Origin: Prorocentrum cordatum
Lineage: Eukaryota > Sar > Dinophyceae > Prorocentrales > Prorocentraceae
DNA: 64,000 nucleotides
Assembly: GCA_963575745.1 (NCBI GenBank)
Contig: CAUYUJ010015727.1
Span: forward strand, 524,320-588,319
Direction of reading: 5' to 3'
Numbering within the stretch: the first letter of the stretch is position 1; the number at the start of each line of letters is the position of its first letter. Positions 1-8,629 of this stretch are shown one piece after another. A model generated the notes under the pieces. It saw only the letters and a list, made by a program, of their open reading frames with translations. It made no database searches and had not been told where the DNA came from. Made by a program: the position numbers and the translations under genes.

Positions 1-2
1 GG

Positions 3-1448
3 CAGCTCTCGCACCATGATGCCCGAGCGCAGGAGGCAGCAGCAAGTCGACAGGGCAAGACCCAGGCACTTCCCGATGAGGACTCAGGAGGTGGACAGGG
101 CCCGTCGGCGTCGGAGCTTGGCCCCGTCATGTCTGGCAGCCAGGTAGGCCACGAAGACGGGGTTCCAGAACTAGCCATGAGCCCATCGAAGAGCTCGGGA
201 GGAAGCTCGGGGGATCGCGCCCCCACCGAGCGGGGTGAGGGCCCCCCCGAGCTGCAGCAGCGGCGTGCAGGCAGTGGAGGCGCAGCAGGAGGCGGCGGCA
301 GTAGCACCAAGGACATCGCGAATCAGCCAGCACTCGAGGAGGTCCCCCCTCCTCAGGCTGAGGTCCAGGAGCTCGCAGAGGGGCCAGCCCAAGAGAGCCC
401 AGAGCGACCCTGCCTCAGCCCAGCATCGCCGCCAAAGGACGCGTCCTGGACCTCCGAGACGGGCACAGCTTTCCAAGAAGTGAGGGCGAGGCGGCCTGGC
501 CCAGAGAAAGAGGCAGGCCCCTCCTCACTCTCCCTGGGGTACCCATCCCCCACACAGGCGAGCGCAGCGGACCATGGGAAGGCAGCTGGCCCCTGCTCTG
601 AGATGGGTCAGGGGTTCCCGTCCCCCGAGTGCGCCGCCACGGGACGCGTCCCAGACCTCGACGTGGGACCAACCCACAGCAGCGCAGACAGTTGCACAGA
701 AGGGATGCAGAGGGGTGCCCTTCCCCCACCAGCAGGACGCAACACCATGGACACTCAAGATCACGACCCCTTCGAGGATGAGGAGGACTACTTGGAGTAC
801 CGCCAGGAGATCGCAGACCAGGAGAACAGCGATGGGTACCACCAGCACATCGAGGGGCAGCAGGACAGCCTAGAGTTCGGCCAGACCGTTCGCCGTCGCG
901 CAGCTGGATCTGCTTTTCCCCCACCAGCAGGACGCAGCACCATGGACGTCCAAGACCACGACCCCTCCGAGGAGGAGGAGGACTGCTTGCAGTACCGCCA
1001 GGAGACCGCAGATCAGGAGGACTGCGACGGGCACCACCAGCTCATCGAGGGGCAGCAGGACAGCATCGACTACGGCCAGACCGTTCGTCGTCATGCGGCA
1101 GGATCTGGTACAACTGCCCCAGGTGACACGCACTGCTCACCTCCTCAGCCAGCTGGCACTCTGGAGGCAGAGGGTACCGATCACCTGGGGAGTCAGAACC
1201 AAGCGCCGCCAGGCCCAGAGGCAGAGGAGCAACGAGATATGGGCCTGCCCCCACCAGACCTCTGGAATGAGGACCAGCACCAGCGGGAGCGGGAAGACTA
1301 CGTGGCCATGAGAGACGACCTGGAGTACTGGGCGGCCATCTGGATGGATAACTTGGTGCAGCTCCCCACGGACAACAGCAACTGGATGCAGATCTGTGTG
1401 CCGTTCCTGGAGACCATCTTGGGTGGCGGAGGCAACATGGCATGGTGA
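3..1448 (+). CDS. retroelement polyprotein, N-terminal acidic region (partial at left edge)
   Basis: The frame is open from the first bases of the window to the stop at 1446-1448, so the ATG at 129 is probably internal and the element starts upstream. No known domain was recognised (no AP endonuclease seen). The protein is rich in Pro, Gly, Glu and Gln. A 65-residue tandem duplication starts at about 723 and 918; each copy begins PPPAGR-x-TMD, is Asp/Glu-rich, and ends GQTVRR-x-AAGS. The last ~40 residues hold the first copy of a W-x3-CVP module (Trp codon 1383-1385, Cys codon 1395-1397) that recurs twice in the downstream frame. This links the three reading frames as one broken polyprotein. 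The RNA-binding or gag-like role is a guess from position only. Confidence 0.6.
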   Translation, partial: QLSHHDARAQEAAASRQGKTQALPDEDSGGGQGPSASELGPVMSGSQVGHEDGVPELAMSPSKSSGGSSGDRAPTERGEGPPELQQRRAGSGGAAGGGGSSTKDIANQPALEEVPPPQAEVQELAEGPAQESPERPCLSPASPPKDASWTSETGTAFQEVRARRPGPEKEAGPSSLSLGYPSPTQASAADHGKAAGPCSEMGQGFPSPECAATGRVPDLDVGPTHSSADSCTEGMQRGALPPPAGRNTMDTQDHDPFEDEEDYLEYRQEIADQENSDGYHQHIEGQQDSLEFGQTVRRRAAGSAFPPPAGRSTMDVQDHDPSEEEEDCLQYRQETADQEDCDGHHQLIEGQQDSIDYGQTVRRHAAGSGTTAPGDTHCSPPQPAGTLEAEGTDHLGSQNQAPPGPEAEEQRDMGLPPPDLWNEDQHQREREDYVAMRDDLEYWAAIWMDNLVQLPTDNSNWMQICVPFLETILGGGGNMAW

Positions 1449-1998
1449 GACTGCTCAGGCGTAGGTACCAGCAGGCCGGCCTCAGCCACATCATCAGGGA
1501 CCTCTGCGAGCGAGCATGGAGACATGCAGAACCACGACGCCGAGGCTTTCTCCAAGGTCTTACGCGAGAGGAGCCGACGAGGAGGCACGAATTGGAAATG
1601 ATGCATTGGAGGGAGCTCGCTAACCTGCGGAGGTTTATGCGAGAAGTTATAGGCGAACGAGCACCAGAAGGAGCAGCGCGAAGACAACTACATGATGCTC
1701 CAGGAACAGGCAGTGGCCCGAGTAGCCGCCGAGAGCTGCAGGCCCGCACCCACAGCGGCCACCAGACGCAGCAGCAGATCAACACAAGACGGCAGCTCGC
1801 GCAGCAACTCAACCAGCCTGACCCAGGCAGGCTGAACGAAGAAGGTGCAGCCAAGGACCAGCAGCAGGCCCTCCTCACAGACCTGCACGCGAGAGCAGAG
1901 GGCGCCCTCGTGGAGGGACGATCAGCAGGGTAGCAGAGGAGGTAAAGAGCACGGCCAAGCTACTCACAAAGGCGGCGAAGAAGGCGTACATCCACTGG
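1442..1998 (+). pseudogene. retroelement polyprotein, frame-disrupted linker
   Basis: The coding signal changes frame several times here. The upstream frame stops at 1446-1448, overlapping an ATG at 1442. The frame from 1442 carries the second half of the first W-x3-CVP module (DLCERAW, then an Arg-rich stretch). After about 1653 the frame of the first ORF again looks coding (NEHQKEQRED, then a Ser/Thr-rich run) until a stop near 1831. The 1442 frame (RLNEEGAAKD) then runs to a stop at 1931-1933. The coding signal finally passes to the long downstream frame (VAEEVKSTAK). Each switch can be explained by a one-base indel. This may be decay, or uncorrected sequencing errors; programmed frameshifting is less likely with this many switches. 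Confidence 0.55.
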
Positions 1999-4900
1999 GT
2001 GCACGACGCCACGGCAGGCAGTGCGAAGATGGCCCACGCCTACACCAAGGCGGCGGAGCGCAGCCACCTGGAGGACATCCTTGAGCACGAGGGCCAGGTC
2101 ATCAACCACCCGCAGCAGCTGGTGGACTTGCGCAAAGAGGCATGGCAACGCAGGTGGACACGAGATGCACAGAAGTCCGAGAGGATCCAAGAGGCGCTGG
2201 CCAAGCTGAGGCAGGCTGCCTTGGCCCAAGAGAATGCCCTCGAGCCCATCAGCAAGGACATCATCGGCTCCATCATCCAGCACCTGAAGCGCAATGCTGG
2301 CCAAGGAGCGGACTGGTGGAGGGCTCCAGAGCTCAAGGCCATGGGCGCCCAGGGGCTGGAAGACTTCGTGCAGTGCCTGGCCAGCTGTGAGCAACGGGCA
2401 GCGTGGCCGTGGCAATTCTACTTGGTGCTGGAGCTGCTGCTGGGCAAGAAGCCAGGAATCGGCGGTGAGCGCCCCATCGGCCTCATGCCCATGCCGTACC
2501 GCATTTGGAGCGCAGCCAGGAGGCCCATAGTAGCCACCTGGAGCAAGGCAGCGGCGGGCTTCTGGGATACGGAAGTAGCTGGCTCCTCAGCGCTACGAGT
2601 GGCAATGCACAGACTGATGAGGACAGAAGCCGCCACGGTGATGGGCTTTCATGCAGCAGGAGTGTTCTACGACGCGGCAAACTTCTACGACAACATAGGC
2701 CTCGACCAGCTGATCGAGAAGGCCAGCGCCCTCCAGTACCCGTTGCTGCCGCTGGCAATGGCCGTGCAGATGTACTTTGCGCCCAGGGCCATCATGACCC
2801 ACAGCCTCTTCTCGGACATCTTCGAGCCTGCCAACAGCATGGTAGCTGGCTGTGGCCAAGCGGTCGACCTCACCAGACCGCTCTTGTATGGCATCCTGGA
2901 TGCAGCGCACAGGCACCACATCTTCGTCGTCATGCAGCAGTACCTGGACGACTTGGCCCTGCAGGTAGAGGGTGCGCGGCGGCAGGTCATTGACCAGATC
3001 AAGCACGTGGCAGCGCTGGTGCACGATGGATTCAAGCAGCTCTCGATACCCATCTCCGTCAAGACGGCAGTGGTGGCCTCGGACAAGGACCTCCAGGCAG
3101 AAGTCGCCAGCATCCTAGACAGCCTGGGCACCCCCAACAAGCAACCAGGTGTAGTGCGCGACCTCGGCGTGGACACCAGCCTCGGCAAGCAGCTGCGGCG
3201 ACCCACCCATGCCGCGCGCCAGGCCAAGGCCAAGCAGAGGGTGGCCAAGCTCAAGGACCTAGCGAAGACGGACGCCAGAGGCGCGGCAAAGGTCTATTCA
3301 GCAGGTGCATACTGCCAGCAGGCCTGGGACTTACCAGCGCACGGCATCACGCCCACGGAGGCGAAGTCGGTCAGGGCTACGGAGGCAGCTCTCCTCACAG
3401 GCGGACACAAGGCTGGACGCTGCACGTCCACCATCCTCCTGATCCAGAGGGGAATGCAAGAGGCAGTAACCCGAGCCATCGGTGACCAGATCAAGCAGTT
3501 CTGGCTCACCATAGTCGACCACCCGACGAAGCTCAAGAGGTACCAGAGAGGCTGGCTCCTGCTCTACGCCAAGCTGGGCGCCCTGGAACCCAACCGCAGG
3601 TGGCAGCAGGCCAAGGGGCCTATGGCAGGGGTCATCGCGCAGCTGCTTGGGTTAGGCCGGATACCGCGACGCCTGGACAGCTGGATCAGCCCAGCAGGTG
3701 ACGAGTGGGCCTACAAGCCAGATGACATTCCTCACTTCGGCGCGCTCTTGCATGAAGTCCAGCAGAGCGCGCAGCAGCAGCTCTGGCAGCAGGCAGCTGG
3801 CCATCGCAGTGGAGAAGGACTTCAGGCTGGAGGCGACCTCTATCAGCTGCAGCGCCACCTGAGGAGGAGGAGGCGCAAAGGACAGCATGCAGAGGCAGCC
3901 ATGCTGGAGACCATAGCGGTGGCGGGCATCTGGACCAGGGAGCGTCGCAGGGCGGCCAACCTCAACCAAGAAGGCGACGACACCTGCGCGAGATGCGGCG
4001 AGGCGATAGAGACAGAGGAACACCGCTACTACGCATGCCCTGCCAACGCAGAGATAGGGCACAGCAATGACACCGACCTGGCGAAGCAGGCGAAGGACGC
4101 GCTGGACCAGCGGCAAGACCTGCACTTCTGGCTCCGAGGCATCCCGCCAGCGGCCTGGGCAGCCAAGGTCGACCCAGACGAGGACGCGGCGAAGGCGGCG
4201 CAGATCTTCTGCACCAGCGAAGAGGCTCAGGCGGCAGCCCAGCCAGGGTACAAGGTTCGAGCAGATCATGTCTTCACGGACGGCTCAGGCGGTGCAGGGG
4301 AAACGGCCAAGGACCCCCGCCTCAGACGTTGCGGCTGGGCAGTGGTGGCTTTCAGGTTCGACGAACAAGGACGTCCGCAGGAAGTGGCCGCCTGGTACGG
4401 CACGATCAGGGCACCGCACACGGTGCCACGGGCAGAGCTCACCGCCATGAGCAAAGCCATCGGGTGCACCACGGCGGCGACAGCCAGGGGGCTCAACATA
4501 GTCAGCGATTGCAAGTACGCCCTGGACGCACTCAAGCAGATCCAGTATCCGGAGGATCTGGACTACAGGAGCACGAACTACGACCTCTGGCTCCAGACGA
4601 GGCAGCAGCTGCAGAACAGCACGGACACCATCATGGGCCACCACATCCCAAGCCACCTGATTGAGCACCCAGCCGAGCTGGAGAGGTGGAATGGTCCCAC
4701 CTGGTGGGTCATAGGAAACGAGATGGCAGACAAGTACGCAGGCTGGGGAGCGGAGCATGGAGCACTGGATCCAGCCATCATCGCGCAGCAGCAGATCAGG
4801 GACCAGATCACCACGGCGGTGCAAAACCGGCTGCTGGCCATCAACATGGCGGCGACGGTGGAGGACCCCAACAAGGCCCCTCAGCGTCCCAAGGCCAAGC

Positions 4901-7641
4901 GCCGAAAGCCGCAGACGGCGAGGGACAGGGCAGCCCAGCTGGGACACGACTTGCGCAAGCTACATCCGCGATGGTGGTGTGCAACGTGTCGCAGTGGCCC
5001 AGCCAAAGGACAAAGCATCAGAGATTGGCTGGCAGAGACGGGAGAATGCCTCGGGAAGTACGGCGGCCACCAGGACCAGCACGGCAACGTCAGGCTCGAC
5101 TTCAAGGCGGTGCAGATCGGCACGCAGGTGGTGCACGTCTCCCACAAGACGCAGTTCACCCATGGATGGCTCTGGTGTGAGAAATGTGGCGGCACCAGCT
5201 ACCTTGGGGACCACAAGAGCAGGATCGTGGCAGGAGTGGCAAGGAAGCTGGCAAGGCCGTGTCAGCCCCCAACAGCAGCAGGGCGGCGGGTCTTGGCGGA
5301 CATGCAGAGGGGCAAGCTGCCAAGAGGAGCTAAGCCAGCAGCAGACCCAGCTGATGAGGGTCTCAACGAGATCACCATGCCTGGAGATTTCAAGCTCGGC
5401 CTGAGTAACCACGAGGCGATCGACCTGGACGGGGACAGCTCAGAGGCAGGGGACCCGCAGCCAGCTCCACAGCAGCCACCCAGCCATCCGCACTCTGTCG
5501 TCCACGCCAGCTGGAGGCTCGTGGACCACATGGAGGGCTACGCGGAGCAGTGGATGAACATGGTCGACCAAGAGGTCTGGGATGACATGGACGACTGGAT
5601 GGATCACTGCGTACCGTACCTCCTGGCCATCACCAATGTGGGTGGCGGAACGGACACGCAAGAGCAGACCAGGGCCGTCACCGTGCAGGAGCTTCAGCAG
5701 ATCAAGGACTTCTGCGAAGAAGTCTGGCGCAACACGCACCGCACGCGACGGAGGCTCATGACCAGGATGCTTACCCTCCCGTACGGTACAAGGCAGCAGG
5801 CAGCAAGAGTGCACATGGACGCCTTCCAGAACAGAAGGAACAACATCCTAGCGCACAGCATCCCCAGCAGCGAGCGCAGGCCGCTGCCGAGAACAGCGGA
5901 GGCCAGCCGAGAGTGGTCACCAGAGAACCTGGACGATGATGACTCGACCCCAGACAGTGAAGCCCCAGAGCTGGAGGGTGAGCCGAGCAACCAGGAGATG
6001 GAGACCATGGCAGGACCTGATCAGAGGCACGACGCCAACAGCCTGATGCAGACGGCTGTGCAGGTGGCAGTAACGCTGACCAAGCCAGTGGGGCCCGACC
6101 TGATGAAGTTCGTGAGCGAAGCCGATGAGGCCGGCCTGCTCCACCCAAGGCTTCGACACAACAAAGGAGAAGCTGACCAGGACCCCGAGCAGGAGGTGGC
6201 GTGGCTCGAGAGGAACAGGCTCGAGCAGCTCATGCAGTCGCTGGCAGGCTGCTGGAGCCAGAAAGAGGGCGAACAGGGCTGGCCATCGTGGCAGGCTGCG
6301 TGCGTGCCCCATGTGCTGAGGGCGCTGCAGACTGGCGTCTACCAGAGGCTGTTCAGCAACGTGTCAGGGCCGAGCCGCCAGCGCAGCCAGCGCCGAGCGG
6401 CGGAGGAGATCTGCCGCCTGGCATGGCTCAACAGCGGAGAGGCGCGCAGGCAGATCCAGCAGCAGGACCCGAAGGAGACAGAGCGGCGCAGAGCAATGGC
6501 TGAGCAGTTCCTGGACGTGACTGAGCCAGTGGTGAGGAGCCGCAGCCCGCGACCGCAAGCAGCAGTGCGAGTGCCAAGCAGGGCTCCAGCCAGACAGCCG
6601 AGGAGGAACCCAGAGGCCAGGGCCACCAGCAGCCCCGCCGAGCTGCGCACGGCAACGCCAGCGCCCGAGCTCGAGAGGCCCAGGGAACCCAGGGTACCGC
6701 AGCCAGAGCGGCCCCTGGAGGCGGGAAGGGCGGAGGAGCAGCAGAAACCCTCCAGCAGGCCCCTGTGCGGAGAGGGGACAGGCCACCATGGACCCCTGCG
6801 CGGCGAGGGGGTAGGCCGCAGAGGGCCCCAGCGTGGCGAGGGGTTAGGCCACAGCCCTGCGCCAGACGGGATGCAGAGGGGTGCCCGTCCCCCACCAGCA
6901 GGACGGAGCACCATGGACATGGCAGACCTCGACCACTTCCTTGAAGAGGAGAACAGCGAGGATTGCCTCCAGCAGCCCGTAGACAAGCAGGACAGCGAAG
7001 ACAACCACCAGCAGATCCCAGATGTACAGCACAGCATAGGGTACCACCTGGCAGACCGCAGAGCACCCCAGCGTGGCGAGGGGTTAGGCCACGGAGGACC
7101 CCAGCGCGGTGAGGGGTTAGACCGCAGTGCCAAAGGCAAGCAGAGGCTCGAGGCGGGGGTCCCCGACGAGCCCAGTGAGCATGACGCGGACCTTTTGACC
7201 AACAGCGTGGTAGACAGGACCTCGCAACTAACAGAGCGGACCCATACCCTGGGAAACCGACAGACTGAACGCGAGGGGGAGGGCTTGGCCCGCGGATACC
7301 ACGTGAACCGCGAACACAGCGAGTGGCATAGTCGGGGGACCTCGCCCGAGCCAGTGGGCAGTAGCACCGAGGATGGGGACAGTGCGAGACTCGGCGTTCC
7401 CCCGCGTGGCGAGGGGTTAGGCCACCAAACTGCGCAGCCCGAGACGACGGCAGACTACGGTGACACAGACCTGCAGCGGGATTTGGAGAAGTTTTTTCGG
7501 CGACTTTCCCCAGCGCGGCGAGGGGTTGGGCCGCATGGAACCCCTGCGCGGCGAGGGGCTAGGCCACGGCAATCCCCTGCGCGGCGAGGGGGTAGACCGC
7601 AGTGCCAAAGGCAAGCAGAGGCTCGAGGCGGAGGTCCCTGA
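1999..7641 (+). CDS. LINE-like retroelement polyprotein: reverse transcriptase + RNase HI
   Basis: Residues are numbered from 1999, which is a GTG; the frame is open upstream and this is not a trusted start. Reverse transcriptase at about 100-480: RPIGLMP-x-PYRIW (158-169), motif A with Asp225 (DAANFYDNI), catalytic YLDD at 315-318. A CCHC knuckle follows (Cys663, Cys666, His675, Cys680). RNase HI lies at 755-925, with acidic residues Asp761 (FTDGSGG), Glu813 (PRAEL), Asp837 (SDCKY) and Asp911 (NEMADKY). A Cys-rich region follows (WWCATC near 993, WCEKCGG near 1059, Cys1088). The second and third W-x3-CVP modules lie at 5530-5770 and 6215-6480, then a Pro/Arg-rich tail with GEGLGH/GEGLDR repeats. 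All RT and RNase H catalytic residues are present. This would be a non-LTR element copying itself by target-primed reverse transcription. The frame fails after the T6 run at 7492-7497. Confidence 0.85.
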   Translation: MHDATAGSAKMAHAYTKAAERSHLEDILEHEGQVINHPQQLVDLRKEAWQRRWTRDAQKSERIQEALAKLRQAALAQENALEPISKDIIGSIIQHLKRNAGQGADWWRAPELKAMGAQGLEDFVQCLASCEQRAAWPWQFYLVLELLLGKKPGIGGERPIGLMPMPYRIWSAARRPIVATWSKAAAGFWDTEVAGSSALRVAMHRLMRTEAATVMGFHAAGVFYDAANFYDNIGLDQLIEKASALQYPLLPLAMAVQMYFAPRAIMTHSLFSDIFEPANSMVAGCGQAVDLTRPLLYGILDAAHRHHIFVVMQQYLDDLALQVEGARRQVIDQIKHVAALVHDGFKQLSIPISVKTAVVASDKDLQAEVASILDSLGTPNKQPGVVRDLGVDTSLGKQLRRPTHAARQAKAKQRVAKLKDLAKTDARGAAKVYSAGAYCQQAWDLPAHGITPTEAKSVRATEAALLTGGHKAGRCTSTILLIQRGMQEAVTRAIGDQIKQFWLTIVDHPTKLKRYQRGWLLLYAKLGALEPNRRWQQAKGPMAGVIAQLLGLGRIPRRLDSWISPAGDEWAYKPDDIPHFGALLHEVQQSAQQQLWQQAAGHRSGEGLQAGGDLYQLQRHLRRRRRKGQHAEAAMLETIAVAGIWTRERRRAANLNQEGDDTCARCGEAIETEEHRYYACPANAEIGHSNDTDLAKQAKDALDQRQDLHFWLRGIPPAAWAAKVDPDEDAAKAAQIFCTSEEAQAAAQPGYKVRADHVFTDGSGGAGETAKDPRLRRCGWAVVAFRFDEQGRPQEVAAWYGTIRAPHTVPRAELTAMSKAIGCTTAATARGLNIVSDCKYALDALKQIQYPEDLDYRSTNYDLWLQTRQQLQNSTDTIMGHHIPSHLIEHPAELERWNGPTWWVIGNEMADKYAGWGAEHGALDPAIIAQQQIRDQITTAVQNRLLAINMAATVEDPNKAPQRPKAKRRKPQTARDRAAQLGHDLRKLHPRWWCATCRSGPAKGQSIRDWLAETGECLGKYGGHQDQHGNVRLDFKAVQIGTQVVHVSHKTQFTHGWLWCEKCGGTSYLGDHKSRIVAGVARKLARPCQPPTAAGRRVLADMQRGKLPRGAKPAADPADEGLNEITMPGDFKLGLSNHEAIDLDGDSSEAGDPQPAPQQPPSHPHSVVHASWRLVDHMEGYAEQWMNMVDQEVWDDMDDWMDHCVPYLLAITNVGGGTDTQEQTRAVTVQELQQIKDFCEEVWRNTHRTRRRLMTRMLTLPYGTRQQAARVHMDAFQNRRNNILAHSIPSSERRPLPRTAEASREWSPENLDDDDSTPDSEAPELEGEPSNQEMETMAGPDQRHDANSLMQTAVQVAVTLTKPVGPDLMKFVSEADEAGLLHPRLRHNKGEADQDPEQEVAWLERNRLEQLMQSLAGCWSQKEGEQGWPSWQAACVPHVLRALQTGVYQRLFSNVSGPSRQRSQRRAAEEICRLAWLNSGEARRQIQQQDPKETERRRAMAEQFLDVTEPVVRSRSPRPQAAVRVPSRAPARQPRRNPEARATSSPAELRTATPAPELERPREPRVPQPERPLEAGRAEEQQKPSSRPLCGEGTGHHGPLRGEGVGRRGPQRGEGLGHSPAPDGMQRGARPPPAGRSTMDMADLDHFLEEENSEDCLQQPVDKQDSEDNHQQIPDVQHSIGYHLADRRAPQRGEGLGHGGPQRGEGLDRSAKGKQRLEAGVPDEPSEHDADLLTNSVVDRTSQLTERTHTLGNRQTEREGEGLARGYHVNREHSEWHSRGTSPEPVGSSTEDGDSARLGVPPRGEGLGHQTAQPETTADYGDTDLQRDLEKFFRRLSPARRGVGPHGTPARRGARPRQSPARRGGRPQCQRQAEARGGGP

Positions 7642-7890
7642 CGAGCCCAGTGAGCATGACGCGGACCTTTTGACCAACAGTGTAGTAGACAGGACCTCGC
7701 ACCTAACAGAGCGGACCCATACCCTGGGAAACCGACAGACTGAACGCGAGGGGGGGGGCTCGGCCCGCGGATACCACGTGAACCGCGAACACAGCGAGTG
7801 GCATAGTCGGGGGGCCTCGCCCGAGCCAGTGGGCAGTAGCACCGAGGACGGGGACAGTGCGAGACTCGGCGTTCCCCCGCGCGGTGAGGG
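7104..7890 (+). repeat. 475-bp offset duplication inside the retroelement tail
   Basis: The segment starting GTGCCAAAGGCAAGCAG at 7127 recurs at 7602, an offset of 475 bp. Both copies encode VPDEPSEHDADLLTNSVVDR with few differences and end at PPRGEGL. Because 475 is not a multiple of three, the second copy falls in the next frame. This matches the frame change at the T6 run between the copies. Confidence 0.85.
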
Positions 7891-8593
7891 GTTAGACCGC
7901 AGCAGGCCCCAGCGTGGCGAGGGGTTAGGCCACGGAGTACCCCAGCGCGGTGAGGGGTTAGACCGCAACGATCCCCAGCGCGGCGAGGGGTTAGGCCACG
8001 GCGGACCCCATAGCGGTGAGGGGTTAGACCGCAGCAGGCCCCTGCGTGGCGAGGGGTTAGGCCACATGGGACCCCAGCGCGGTGAGGGGTTAGACCGCAA
8101 TAGGCCCCTGCGCGGCGAGGGGTTAGGCCACGGAGCACCCCAGCGCGGTGAGGGGCTAGACCGCAGCAGCCCCCAGTGTGGCGAGGGGTTAGGCCACGAC
8201 CTTCCCCAGCGCGGTGAGGGGTTAGACCGCGCCGACCCCCAGTGTGGCAAGGGGTCAGGCCACGACGGACCCCAGCGCGGTGAGGGGTTAGACCGCAACA
8301 GACCCCTGCGTGGCGTGGGGTCAGGCCACCACGGAGCACCCCAGCGCGGTGAGGGGCCAGACCGCAGCAGGCCCCAGCGCGGCGAGGGGTTAGGCCACGG
8401 AGGACCCCTGCGCGGCGAGGGGCTAGGCCGCAATGCACCCCAGCGTGGCGAGGGGTTAGGCCACAGCCCTGCGCCAGGCAAGGCGGCCGTGAAGGCCCAC
8501 GAGTCCAGGGGCCAGCGGCCAGGGCGGTCCCTGGAAGAGCGCAGAGCGGAGGAGCGGCTGCGGCCGTCCATCAGGCTGCTCCTCAAGCTCTGA
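7460..8593 (+). CDS. retroelement polyprotein, C-terminal repeat tail (shifted frame)
   Basis: This is the C-terminal continuation of the retroelement polyprotein, one base out of frame with the RT-bearing ORF. The earlier frame reads EKFFRRL at the TTTTTT run (7492-7497); with one T fewer it would read on into FFGDFPQRGEG and this frame, so the shift is probably a one-base insertion. It holds a second copy of a ~290-bp segment (VPDEPSEHDADLL...) and then 18 units of an 11-residue repeat alternating GEGLDR and GEGLGH. It ends in a basic tail rich in Arg, Glu and Leu, with TGA at 8591-8593. No catalytic domain is present. The role is unknown; the low-complexity Gly/Arg/Glu repeat could bind RNA or be a by-product of repeat expansion. 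Confidence 0.6.
   Translation: MTQTCSGIWRSFFGDFPQRGEGLGRMEPLRGEGLGHGNPLRGEGVDRSAKGKQRLEAEVPDEPSEHDADLLTNSVVDRTSHLTERTHTLGNRQTEREGGGSARGYHVNREHSEWHSRGASPEPVGSSTEDGDSARLGVPPRGEGLDRSRPQRGEGLGHGVPQRGEGLDRNDPQRGEGLGHGGPHSGEGLDRSRPLRGEGLGHMGPQRGEGLDRNRPLRGEGLGHGAPQRGEGLDRSSPQCGEGLGHDLPQRGEGLDRADPQCGKGSGHDGPQRGEGLDRNRPLRGVGSGHHGAPQRGEGPDRSRPQRGEGLGHGGPLRGEGLGRNAPQRGEGLGHSPAPGKAAVKAHESRGQRPGRSLEERRAEERLRPSIRLLLKL
7880..8478 (+). repeat. 33-bp coding minisatellite, two alternating unit types (18 units)
   Basis: Each 33-bp unit encodes 11 residues, P-(Q/L)-R-GEGL- followed by either DR-xx or GH-xx. The DR and GH types alternate almost strictly, giving a 66-bp higher-order period; unit 17 (GLGRNA) breaks the rule and unit 14 carries one extra residue. 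Single units of the same kind occur upstream at about 6760-6865, 7069-7125 and 7400-7420. The last unit, GEGLGHSPAP, repeats the one at 6838-6864, as if the array had grown by unequal exchange between these copies. Confidence 0.9.
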
Positions 8594-8597
8594 GAGG

Positions 8598-8629
8598 GCG
8601 GCGGCAGCATATCTTCAGACTGCCGCCGC
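8598..8629 (+). other. 3'-UTR stem-loop of the retroelement
   Basis: A perfect 10-bp inverted repeat, GCGGCGGCAG (8598-8607) and CTGCCGCCGC (8620-8629), with a 12-base loop, begins five bases after the polyprotein stop. Many LINEs use a 3' stem-loop to recruit their reverse transcriptase. That role here is inferred from position. Confidence 0.6.

Noticed and set aside
1999-2001. GTG at 1999 as a translation start
   Set aside because: Eukaryotic nuclear gene; the frame is open upstream with coding-like sequence, so this is an artefact of allowing alternative starts.
7880-8478. CRISPR-like array
   Set aside because: 33-bp units are contiguous with no unique spacers, in a eukaryotic coding frame.
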